From Betaproteobacteria bacterium (lineage in GTDB: Bacteria > Pseudomonadota > Gammaproteobacteria > Burkholderiales > SG8-39): 64,000 bases of DNA. Position numbers and translations under genes: made by a program. The stretch covers positions 91,110 to 155,109 of the forward strand of contig SCTY01000058.1 of assembly GCA_004297625.1 (NCBI GenBank), written 5' to 3'. Of this stretch, positions 8,608 to 16,078 are shown piece after piece (the first letter of the stretch is position 1; each line of letters opens with the position of its first letter). The notes under the pieces are model-generated. The model was given only the letters and a program-made list of their open reading frames with translations, was not told the origin of the DNA and made no database searches.

Positions 8608-9973
8608 TCTCGCGCAGGGGCCGGGAAAGCGCGCCGAGATCCGGCGCCGCCATCAATCCTTCGACCGCCCGTTCGACTAAGGCGATGGCCTCGGGCTTCA
8701 GCGAGCGCGCCGCATTGGCGCGGAACTTGGCGAGGATCGCCGCCTCGCCCGGCGGGCGCGTGTGATTGCCGAAGACGTCGTCAATGCGCACAGTCTCGGT
8801 CTTCCCCGCCTTCGTTTCGCACACGATCTCGGCTTCGAAACGCTCCGGAAACCTGGCATCGGGCAGCGGCTCCCAGCGAATGCGGCCGGCGAGCTCGCGC
8901 ACTGCGGCGCTCGCGGGCGATTCGAAGGTCGCGAGGTCGACCTTGCCCTCGATCAGGCGCGCCGCAATGACGATCGGCAGGCTCCAGCGCGCCGCATGCG
9001 CTGTCTCCGGTGCCTGCTTGCTCTCCCAGGGATCGCAGATGACGGGCACCTCGCCGGCGGGCACCCGGCACAGGATCCGCGCCACGTCGCCCGCGCGCAC
9101 GCCGCGCTCGGCGAGCACGCCGGCCGCCTCGATGAACGGATGCAGGTAGTGGCAGCACGGATAGAATTTGTACGCGGCATCCGGCAGATGCCACTTCCGG
9201 CCGATGTCCCCGATCAGGGCCCGGAAGCGCTCGGGCGCCTCGTCATCGGCGGCGAACTGGCGGAACAGGCCGTGACGCCCCTCGAGCGAGGTCTCCGGCC
9301 CGGTCATGCCCGAGCGGGCGAGCAGCGCCGCGACCACGCCGCCGTGCGCGGCCCAGCCGGGATGCAGGGATTTCACCGAGGAGCCGTTGGTCAGAAATTC
9401 CATCACGCCCGAGGCCTGGCTGAGCGCGATGCCGAGCGCGGCCACGCTCTGGTCCTCGCTCGAGCCGAGGAGCTCCGAGGCGAGGAGCGCCGAGGCGAGC
9501 GCGCCGCCGACCGAGGTGCTCATGAAGCCGTGCGCGTGAAAGCGGCCGGGCGCGACCAGGCCGAAGCGGATGAGAACCTCCCAGCCGCGCGCAAAGGCGC
9601 CGAGCAGCGCCGCGCCGCTCGCGCCCTGCGCCTCGGCCACCGCGAGCGCCGCGGCCGCGATGACCGAGCTGCCGTGCTGGATCGAGGCGGTGTGGGTGTC
9701 GTCGTACTCCAGGCTGTGGATCAGGCCGCCGTTGATCAGCGCGGCGTCGGCCGCGGCGGCGCCTGCGGCCTGCCCGAAGACCGTGGCCGGCCCGCCGCGC
9801 GCTACGCCCTTCGCGAGAGCGCGATAGGCGGCGCCGACCGGCGATCCTGCCGAAGCGAGGCCGACGCCGATGGCGTCCAGAAGGTGCAGCCGCGCCGCGG
9901 CCGCGACGTTGTCCTGCAAACGCGCTTGCGAAGCCGAGCGCACCGCCCGCACCAGCTCGCGCGCGAGGGTCAT
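8597..9973 (-). CDS. MmgE/PrpD-family protein (2-methylcitrate-dehydratase-like), copy 1
   Basis: A 458-residue member of the MmgE/PrpD fold, which includes 2-methylcitrate dehydratase and cis-aconitate decarboxylase. The N-terminal all-helical domain carries family features: HLLDAIGVGLASAGSP, then ALINGGLIHSLEYDDTHTAS near 85-105 (the catalytic Asp/His region) and KSLHPGWAAHGGVVAALLA near 200. The C-terminal lid has KFYPCCHYLHPFIEA. The ATG at 9973 overlaps the TGA of the next MmgE/PrpD gene (ATGA), so a tandem pair is translated in coupled fashion. The substrate is probably a hydroxy-polycarboxylate; the exact one cannot be read. Confidence 0.9.
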   Translation of the reverse strand: MTLARELVRAVRSASQARLQDNVAAAARLHLLDAIGVGLASAGSPVGAAYRALAKGVARGGPATVFGQAAGAAAADAALINGGLIHSLEYDDTHTASIQHGSSVIAAAALAVAEAQGASGAALLGAFARGWEVLIRFGLVAPGRFHAHGFMSTSVGGALASALLASELLGSSEDQSVAALGIALSQASGVMEFLTNGSSVKSLHPGWAAHGGVVAALLARSGMTGPETSLEGRHGLFRQFAADDEAPERFRALIGDIGRKWHLPDAAYKFYPCCHYLHPFIEAAGVLAERGVRAGDVARILCRVPAGEVPVICDPWESKQAPETAHAARWSLPIVIAARLIEGKVDLATFESPASAAVRELAGRIRWEPLPDARFPERFEAEIVCETKAGKTETVRIDDVFGNHTRPPGEAAILAKFRANAARSLKPEAIALVERAVEGLMAAPDLGALSRPLRETTS

Positions 9974-11361
9974 GATTTCACCATCCCGGCCAGCACTTCG
10001 CGCCAGGGCCGGGAGAGCATTCCCGCGTCCCCGCGGATGACGCGGGCGAGCGTCTCCGGGGCCGCGGGGAAAATGCTCCCCGCGTTCTCGGCCAGCTTCG
10101 AGAGAAGCGTTTGCTCGTCGAAAGGCTGATCGGCGCCGCCGCGCGCGCTCTCGCAGACCGCCGACATTTCGCCGCCGTCCGTGAAGCGCAGGGTCACGCG
10201 CGCGGGACGGTCCTTGGGCCACGGCTTGAGGTCGGGAAACGGCGCCATGCGCACTCGGCGCCGCAGCTTCGCAATGCTTTCCTCTTGCAGCTTGTCGAAG
10301 GTGAAGGCGCGGGCGCCGGCCGTGCCGAGGCGCACCGTGGCAGCGATGGCGTGCGGGATGGAGAATTTGGCGGCGAGCACCGTTTCGGGCTCGACGGTGG
10401 TCAACGCCTGCCCGCCCGGCCCGGTCTCGACGAGGATCTCGGCGATCTCGTCCGCCTTGCGCTCGCGCAGGCGGCCGAGCAGCTCGAGCGTCGCTTCGAC
10501 GGCGGAATGCGAGTAGCCGCAGCAGGCGAATACCTTGTGGTAGCCGTTGGCGACGGACCACGCGCTTCCAAGGCCCTCGACCAGAGCTTCCGGAAGGGCG
10601 CGCGTGCTGAAACATCCGACGAATACGTCGTACGGGGTGCCGACGCCTCCGCCGATTCCCGCCTCGGCCCAGTCGGCCGCGCGCAAGCCGATCCAGGCGC
10701 CCGCCGAAGTCCAGCCGTTGCGGATCAACGAGCCCTCTACCGCGGTGTCGAACGGGCCCGCGAACGACATGCTTGCCGCTCCGGTAACGGCGTCGAGCAT
10801 CGTCTTCGCATCGTAGCGGCGCACGAGCGAGGTCGCCGCCGCGGCGCCGATCGTCGCGAATGCGGCATGCGGATGCACGTTGAAGACCGGGAACGGAAAG
10901 GCGAGCGCAAACCGCGTGGTGACTTCGTAGGCAAGCGCGAGCGCGCGCAGCAGCTCCTCCACGCTGCGCTCCTGTGCCTCGGCTTCGGCGAGCAGGGCCG
11001 GAATGGTGTAGGCGCCGCCATGGCAGGAGGCATTGCGAAATCCCTCGTCCAGCTCGCACCAGGTGATCGCCATCCCGTTTGCGCTGGCCGCGGCATACCG
11101 GTCGGCCCGAGGCGCGCCCCGCGCGAGCACGGTTGCCTCCGCCTTGCCCGACGAGGCGCGCAGCAGGCCCTCCCGTGCGCGCGTCACCTGGGGCTCGAGC
11201 GAGCCGGCCACCATGGCGCCGATGTCGTCGGACAGGATGGTCGCCGCGCGCCGGCGCACGGCCTCCGGCAAGGGCTTGGACACAGCATCGACGGCCCATT
11301 CGATCAGCTTGCGCGTGTTTGCAGCCGCCTGGATGCGAGCGGGATTCTCGGTTTTCGTCAT
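9970..11361 (-). CDS. MmgE/PrpD-family protein, copy 2
   Basis: A 463-residue MmgE/PrpD protein of a subtype distinct from its neighbour. The active-site region reads TWCELDEGFRNASCHGGAYTIPALLAEAE instead of the EYDDTH form. It closely resembles copy 5 at 35.7 kb, which has ELDEGYRNTPCHAGLYVLPALLAEAE, so two paralogous subtypes are used in the cluster. A second landmark, ACCGYSHSAVEATLELL, corresponds to the substrate-binding Cys/His region. RBS GGAGCAATTC precedes the ATG at 11361. It follows the amidohydrolase by 12 bp. Confidence 0.9.
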   Translation of the reverse strand: MTKTENPARIQAAANTRKLIEWAVDAVSKPLPEAVRRRAATILSDDIGAMVAGSLEPQVTRAREGLLRASSGKAEATVLARGAPRADRYAAASANGMAITWCELDEGFRNASCHGGAYTIPALLAEAEAQERSVEELLRALALAYEVTTRFALAFPFPVFNVHPHAAFATIGAAAATSLVRRYDAKTMLDAVTGAASMSFAGPFDTAVEGSLIRNGWTSAGAWIGLRAADWAEAGIGGGVGTPYDVFVGCFSTRALPEALVEGLGSAWSVANGYHKVFACCGYSHSAVEATLELLGRLRERKADEIAEILVETGPGGQALTTVEPETVLAAKFSIPHAIAATVRLGTAGARAFTFDKLQEESIAKLRRRVRMAPFPDLKPWPKDRPARVTLRFTDGGEMSAVCESARGGADQPFDEQTLLSKLAENAGSIFPAAPETLARVIRGDAGMLSRPWREVLAGMVKS

Positions 11362-11373
11362 GATGAATTGCTC

Positions 11374-12762
11374 CTAGCTCAGCTTGCCGTGGATCGGCGC
11401 TTGCCCGATGCGGCGCCAGAGATACTTGCCGTGGCCGCCGGGGCCGACGATCTTGCCGTTGTCCATCACGGTGACGCCGCGCACGATCGTGCGCACCGGC
11501 CAGCCTTTCAGCACCTGGTTCTCGTAGAGGCTGTAGTCGGCCCACGAGCCCATCTCGGCAGGGATGAACTTGCGTTCCTTGGCGAGATCCACGATCGTGA
11601 AGTCGGCGTCGTAGCCCGGCGCAACGTTGCCCTTGGCGGGCTCGAGGTCGAAGATCTTCGCGGGCGCGGCGGCGAGGAGCTGGCAGATGCGCTGCAGAGG
11701 CAGCTTCCTCTTGTGGTAGCCCTCCGAGAGCAGCACCGGCAGGATGGCGGCGATGCCGGGGAAGCCCTGCGCGGCGAGCCACAGAGGCTTGTCCTTGGTG
11801 GCGCGCCGGCGCGCGGAGTGATCGGAGGCGACGACGTCGATGGTGCCGTCGAAGAGCGCCTCCCAGATCGCCTCCCGGTCGTCCTTCGAGCGGAACGGCG
11901 GGTTCGCCTTGCCGATGCCGCCGAGTTCGGAGTCCTCGGTGTGCGTGAGGTAGTGCGGGCAGGTCTCGATCCACACCTGGTCGTAGCGCTTGCGCCATTT
12001 GCGCACTTCGTCCAGGGTGAGACGCGAGGAGATGTGCGGGAAATAGACCCGCGCGCCGGTGCGCTCGGCGAAGTACATCGCGCGGATCGCGGGCTCCGAC
12101 TCGGTGATGGCGGGCTTGCAGGCGGCCCAGTCCTTCAGCGTCTTGCCGCCCGCGGCCTGCACCTTCTGCCGCGTGCGGTTGACGATCTCGATGTTCTCGG
12201 TATGGCAGACGATGATCGGCTTGCCGACGCGCGCGGACTCGCCGAGGAGGTCCCAGAAGAAGCCGTCGTCGGTGCCGTCCAGGCCCAGGTAGCGGCCTTC
12301 CTCGCCCTTGAAATTCATGAAGTACTTGAACGAGGTGACGCCGTAATCCGAGATGTAGGAGCCCAGCTCCTTGATGTGCAGCTCGTTGGCGGTGCTGAAG
12401 TGAAAGCCGTAGTCGACGTGGCAGCGCGTGCGCGCGTACTCCTGCTCGCGCTTGTAGACGTCGGCATAGGCCTCGTTATTGAGGAAATAGCCGAGGATGG
12501 TGGCGATGCCGCCCTGCGCCGCGTACACCGTCTCGTAGGTGTACTCGGTGATCTTCTCGCCGAAACCGAAATGCACGTGGGCGTCGATGAGCCCCGGGAA
12601 AACGTGCAGTCCCGCCGCCGACTGCTCGGGCGTGCCGGCGGGCGCCGCCCCGCCGGGCGCAAGCAGCGCGGCGATCTTGCCGCCCTGCACCAGGATGTCG
12701 TGCCGCGCCGGAGCGCGATCCGGGAAAACCACCGTGCCGCCGCGCAATACGAAGTCGGTCAT
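11374..12762 (-). CDS. Cyclic amidohydrolase, dihydroorotase/allantoinase-like, second type
   Basis: A 462-residue amidohydrolase. Metal ligands visible in order: HVH in FPGLIDAHVHFG (about residue 55), Lys in the SFKYFMNFKG segment, His in IVCHTEN, His in VYFPHISS and Asp in VVASDHSA. The tail (SLYENQVLKGWPVRTIVRGVTVMDNGK) closes the beta-sandwich. It is clearly different from the hydantoinase at 1.2-2.7 kb, notably in the TEYTYETVYAAQGGIAT segment. The ATG at 12762 overlaps the TGA of a CobW gene, repeating the amidohydrolase-CobW pairing. It likely hydrolyses a cyclic amide, with substrate unknown. Confidence 0.9.
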   Translation of the reverse strand: MTDFVLRGGTVVFPDRAPARHDILVQGGKIAALLAPGGAAPAGTPEQSAAGLHVFPGLIDAHVHFGFGEKITEYTYETVYAAQGGIATILGYFLNNEAYADVYKREQEYARTRCHVDYGFHFSTANELHIKELGSYISDYGVTSFKYFMNFKGEEGRYLGLDGTDDGFFWDLLGESARVGKPIIVCHTENIEIVNRTRQKVQAAGGKTLKDWAACKPAITESEPAIRAMYFAERTGARVYFPHISSRLTLDEVRKWRKRYDQVWIETCPHYLTHTEDSELGGIGKANPPFRSKDDREAIWEALFDGTIDVVASDHSARRRATKDKPLWLAAQGFPGIAAILPVLLSEGYHKRKLPLQRICQLLAAAPAKIFDLEPAKGNVAPGYDADFTIVDLAKERKFIPAEMGSWADYSLYENQVLKGWPVRTIVRGVTVMDNGKIVGPGGHGKYLWRRIGQAPIHGKLS

Positions 12763-13763
12763 GGTCGAGCCTGCCTTTCCTGTAGGTCCTTGAGGGAATA
12801 CACCGCCTGCGTCCCCGGCGCGGTGCTCAGCGCCGGCAGCGTGATCGCGATCTCGGCTTCGCTCAGGTCGCGCGCGATGCACACCAGCCGGTTGGCGTGG
12901 TCGGCGTCCGGCCAGTCGCGGAAGCGCTGCGGCGGGTGGAATACGCCCTGAACACCCTGCACGAACACGACCTCGCCGCCGTCTTCGATGCGCAGCAGCC
13001 CTTTGACACGGATCAGGCGCTCGCCGAACTCCGCCTTCACAAGCCGCGACCAGGCCGACCAGCCTGCCCACGTCACCGCGGGCGGCCGGAACGAAAAGGC
13101 GCGGATGCCCGAGACGTGCTCGCGCCTGCGGATCGGGCCGAGCGAGGCGAGCGAGCCGAGCGGCCGCCTGGAGCGCGCGCAGCTTGCAAATGCCGCGGCC
13201 GGGCCCTCGACCACTTCCGCTTCGGGATTCAGCTCGCGCAGGAAGGCAAGCGCCGGCCCTGCGTCCGCGAGGTCGCGCTTGCTGATCACCAGGCGTTCGG
13301 CGACGGCGGCCTGCTTATCGAGCTCGGGGTAATTCTGCCGCGAGGCGAGGAAATGCTGCGCATCCACCACGCACACGGTCGCCTCCAGCGCGTAGGATCC
13401 GGTGACCAGCGGATGGCCGAGCAGCACGTTCAGGAGCGGCGCGGGATCCGCGGCGCCGCTCGTTTCGATGATGACGCGCTGAAAATGGGGAATCTCGCCG
13501 CGCGCCCGGCGCCCGGCCAGGTCGGCGAGCGTCTCGTGCAGCGCGCCCGGATTGGCGCAGCACAGGCAGCCGCCCTCGAGCAGCACGACGTTGTCGCTCG
13601 CCTGCGCGATGATCAAATTGTCGAGGCCGATTTCGCCGAGCTCGTTCACCACCACCGCCGTGTTTTCCATCGCCGGCGTGCGCAGCGCCGCGTTGAGAAG
13701 CGTGGTCTTGCCGCTGCCGAGAAAACCGGTGAGCAGGAAAACCGGCGTTTTCGCCGCAGTCAT
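12759..13763 (-). CDS. CobW/COG0523-family metallochaperone GTPase, second copy
   Basis: A 334-residue GTPase with Walker A GFLGSGKTTLL near residue 13, VNELGEIGLDN, the metal motif GGCLCC near 65, ETSGAADP, and an SKRD guanine-recognition segment (the usual TKxD is altered). The C-terminal domain includes VQGVQGVFHPP. It is diverged from the copy at 2.7 kb and lacks the His-rich linker. ATGA overlaps join it to LysR upstream and to the amidohydrolase downstream, so the LysR-CobW-amidohydrolase-PrpD-PrpD order forms one transcription unit. It likely supplies metal to the amidohydrolase (inference). Confidence 0.9.
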   Translation of the reverse strand: MTAAKTPVFLLTGFLGSGKTTLLNAALRTPAMENTAVVVNELGEIGLDNLIIAQASDNVVLLEGGCLCCANPGALHETLADLAGRRARGEIPHFQRVIIETSGAADPAPLLNVLLGHPLVTGSYALEATVCVVDAQHFLASRQNYPELDKQAAVAERLVISKRDLADAGPALAFLRELNPEAEVVEGPAAAFASCARSRRPLGSLASLGPIRRREHVSGIRAFSFRPPAVTWAGWSAWSRLVKAEFGERLIRVKGLLRIEDGGEVVFVQGVQGVFHPPQRFRDWPDADHANRLVCIARDLSEAEIAITLPALSTAPGTQAVYSLKDLQERQARP

Positions 13764-14692
13764 GCGCCGTTTCCTCGGCTGCGCCGTACGCGGTCGCCGA
13801 ACAGCTCCTGCATCGCGCCGCGCAGCCACCGGTTTGCCGCGTCGTTCTCGACGCGCGCGTGCCAGTACAGGGAGACGTCGAAGCTGGGAATCGGAATCGG
13901 CAGCGGATGCACCTTGACCTTGACCAGCCGCGCCGAGGCCTCGGCGACGCGACTGGGCAGGCTGACCACCAGGTCGGTGCCGGCGACGATCAGCGGGACC
14001 ACCACGAAGTGCGGCACGCGCAACGCCACGTTCTCCTCCACGCCGCGCTCGGCGAGCGTGCGCTCGAGGATCTGGTGGCCCGAGCCCATCGAGGAGATCA
14101 GCACGTGACGCGCGCTCAGGAATTCCTTGAGCGTGAGGGGTGCGCGCCGGCCGAGCGGGTGATCCGGCCGCGTCATGCACACGTAACGTTCCTCGAAGAG
14201 GCGCGCGCGGCGGATCTTGTCGCGCAGCTGCGGCACGTATCCCACCGCGAGGTCGATATCGCCGGTCTCGAGCCGCACCGCGAGCTCGGCTGCCGGCAAT
14301 TGTGCCGTCTCCAGCCGCATCACCGGGCTGTGCTCGTGCAGGTGGCGCATCAGTGTCGGCAGCAGGACCGTCTCGCCGACGTCCGTCATGTAGACGCGCA
14401 GGCTGCGCGTCGTGCGGCGCGGATCGAAAGCCTCGCGCGAGCCGAGGGCGCCGCGCACCATCGCCAGGGCATCGGTGAGCGACGGTGCGAGCTCGAGAGC
14501 GCGCGGCGTCGGCAGCATGCCGGAGCGGGTGTTGACGAACAGCGGATCGCCCAGCTGGAGGCGCAGGCGGCCCAGCGCGCTGCTCATCGCCGACTGCGTC
14601 AACCCCATCTGGGCGGCGGCGCGCGTCACGCTGCCGTGGCGGAACAGCGCCTCGAATACCGGCAGCAGGTTCAGGTCGGGGAAGTCGCTCAC
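13760..14692 (-). CDS. LysR-type transcriptional regulator
   Basis: A 310-residue LTTR. The winged helix-turn-helix lies at residues 7-60 (LLPVFEALFRHGSVTRAA then LTQSAMSSALGRLR), followed by an effector domain from about 90, including DIDLAVGY and VLISSMGSGHQ. The start is GTG at 14692. It is divergent from the isochorismatase-like operon, with a 107-bp spacer holding a strong dyad, the classical LTTR arrangement. It probably senses the pathway substrate or an intermediate and activates the rightward operon while controlling its own. Confidence 0.92.
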   Translation of the reverse strand: MSDFPDLNLLPVFEALFRHGSVTRAAAQMGLTQSAMSSALGRLRLQLGDPLFVNTRSGMLPTPRALELAPSLTDALAMVRGALGSREAFDPRRTTRSLRVYMTDVGETVLLPTLMRHLHEHSPVMRLETAQLPAAELAVRLETGDIDLAVGYVPQLRDKIRRARLFEERYVCMTRPDHPLGRRAPLTLKEFLSARHVLISSMGSGHQILERTLAERGVEENVALRVPHFVVVPLIVAGTDLVVSLPSRVAEASARLVKVKVHPLPIPIPSFDVSLYWHARVENDAANRWLRGAMQELFGDRVRRSRGNGA

Positions 14693-14709
14693 GCGGCAAT
14701 ATTTACATC

Positions 14710-14737
14710 ATCGATTGATGAATTCAATACAATCGAT
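14710..14737. promoter_or_regulatory. Inverted repeat, likely LysR operator
   Basis: ATCGATTG (14710-14717) is repeated as its exact reverse complement CAATCGAT (14730-14737) across 12 bp. A smaller palindrome, TGAATTCA, sits almost at the centre. It lies between the divergent LysR and hydrolase starts and abuts a TTGACT hexamer at 14738, where an LTTR recognition site is expected. Confidence 0.5.
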
Positions 14738-14766
14738 TTGACTGATATTGTAGAACTGCCTAATCT
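14738..14766 (+). promoter_or_regulatory. Candidate promoter of the rightward operon
   Basis: TTGACT at 14738-14743 and TAATCT at 14761-14766 are separated by 17 bp. The poor -10 and the dyad touching the -35 fit an LTTR-activated promoter. Transcription would begin about 30 bp before the ATG at 14800, whose ribosome site is AAGGAG. Confidence 0.35.
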
Positions 14767-14799
14767 TTTCGCCCGCGGCAATCGGCAAGGAGCGCCCGC

Positions 14800-15510
14800 A
14801 TGAAACCCTGGGACGGCATCATCAGCGAGGAGGAACAGAAGGCCTACCATGCGGCCGGTTTCGGCCGCCCCGGCGGCATCGGCAAGCGGCCGGCGCTGCT
14901 CATCATCGACGTGCAGTACCGCACCATCGGTACGACGCCCAAGCCTTTCCGGGAAGCGATCAAGGAATTCCCCACCTCCTGCGGCGACGTGGGGTGGAAC
15001 GCGATGCGCAACATAGCGACGCTGCTCGCGGAGTTCCGCGCCAACGGCTGGCCGGTGCTGTATCCGCACGTGGCGCCGAAGAACAAGGCGACCGACGGCG
15101 GGCGCCTGGCGCAGAAAGTGCCCGCCATCATGAACATCCCGGAGAAGGGCTACGAGTTCCCGGTCGAGATCGCGCCGCGTGAAGGCGACGTGCTGCTGCC
15201 GAAGAAACATCCGAGCGCGTTCTTCGCCACGCCGCTCGTGAGCCACCTGATCGACCTCGGGGCCGACACGCTCGTCGTGACCGGGTGCACCACGAGCGGC
15301 TGCGTGCGCGGCAGCGTGGTCGACGCGTTCGCCTATAACTGGCGTGTTCTCGTCCCCTGGGACTGCGTCTACGACCGCAGCGCCACCTCGCATGCGGTGA
15401 ACCTGTTCGACATGTCTTCCAAGTACGCCGATGTCGCGAGCGTCGCCGAGATCCTCGACAAGCTGCGGCCGCTCGCCAAGGCTGCGCCCGCGGCGCGCAA
15501 GGTGGGCTGA
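14800..15510 (+). CDS. Isochorismatase-fold cysteine hydrolase (N-carbamoyl-amide hydrolase-like)
   Basis: A 236-residue cysteine hydrolase. The expected triad is visible: Asp37 in LLIIDVQY, a Lys at 135/136 (VLLPKKHPSAFF) and the nucleophile Cys168 in VTGCTTSGCVRG. The N-terminal extension (WDGIISEEEQKAYHAAGFG) resembles N-carbamoylsarcosine amidohydrolase and related ureido/amide hydrolases. It heads the operon divergent from LysR. With two ring-opening amidohydrolases transcribed from the other side, hydrolysis of a carbamoyl or amide product is the natural guess. Confidence 0.9.
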   Translation: MKPWDGIISEEEQKAYHAAGFGRPGGIGKRPALLIIDVQYRTIGTTPKPFREAIKEFPTSCGDVGWNAMRNIATLLAEFRANGWPVLYPHVAPKNKATDGGRLAQKVPAIMNIPEKGYEFPVEIAPREGDVLLPKKHPSAFFATPLVSHLIDLGADTLVVTGCTTSGCVRGSVVDAFAYNWRVLVPWDCVYDRSATSHAVNLFDMSSKYADVASVAEILDKLRPLAKAAPAARKVG

Positions 15511-16078
15511 GATGGCCGCGACCACGACCGAAGCGGTCCTCGTCCTCGACATGACGCGCGACTCGATCGCGCCCGGGGCGCGCGCGCTCGAGATGCGGCG
15601 CGCCCTCCTGCCGCGCGTCGCCGCGTACCTCGCCTGGGCGCGCGGCAAGGGCATGCCGGTGGTGTTCGTCTGCAGCGCGCGGCGGCCCACCGACAAGTGG
15701 TTCCTCAAGTACTGGGAGCTCGTCAACGTGATCGGCACGCCGGGCCTGCAGCCGATCCCCGAGCTCATCGTGCAGGAGAAGGATGTCGTGGTGCAGAAGC
15801 GCCGCTACAGCGGCTTCTTCTGCTCCGACCTCGAGATCACGCTGCGCGAGCTGGACGTCGCTGCGCTGCAGCTCATCGGCTGGTCCACCGCGCTCGCCGT
15901 CGCGACCACCGCGATCGACGCCTGGCAGCTCGGCTTCCCGACCACGGTGGTGAGCGACCTCACCATCTCGCATGCGTGGGGCGGCCACACGGTCGAGGAA
16001 ACGCAGAAGTGGTCGCTCGACTACATCGCCGCGATGGCGAAGTCGAGGATCGTCCGCTCCGACGAACTGATGCAATGA
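15511..16078 (+). CDS. Isochorismatase-fold protein lacking the nucleophile Cys
   Basis: A 188-residue isochorismatase-like domain that begins right after the TGA of the first hydrolase. Asp13 (VLVLDMTRD) and Lys96 (VVVQKRRYSGF) fit the triad, but the cysteine loop reads GWSTALAVATT, placing Ala129 where the nucleophile Cys belongs. The cis-peptide turn and the rest of the fold appear intact, so it is not obviously decaying. It may be a non-catalytic partner of the preceding hydrolase or bind the ligand. The short ATG frame is preferred over the longer upstream frame, which would overlap the first gene. Its TGA overlaps the aconitase ATG. Confidence 0.85.

Noticed and set aside
9974..11998. 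In-frame upstream extension of the first MmgE/PrpD gene (1133 codons in total)
   Set aside because: Only the part from 9973 down is family-like; the rest is Arg-rich antisense or out-of-frame reading of the next PrpD and amidohydrolase genes.
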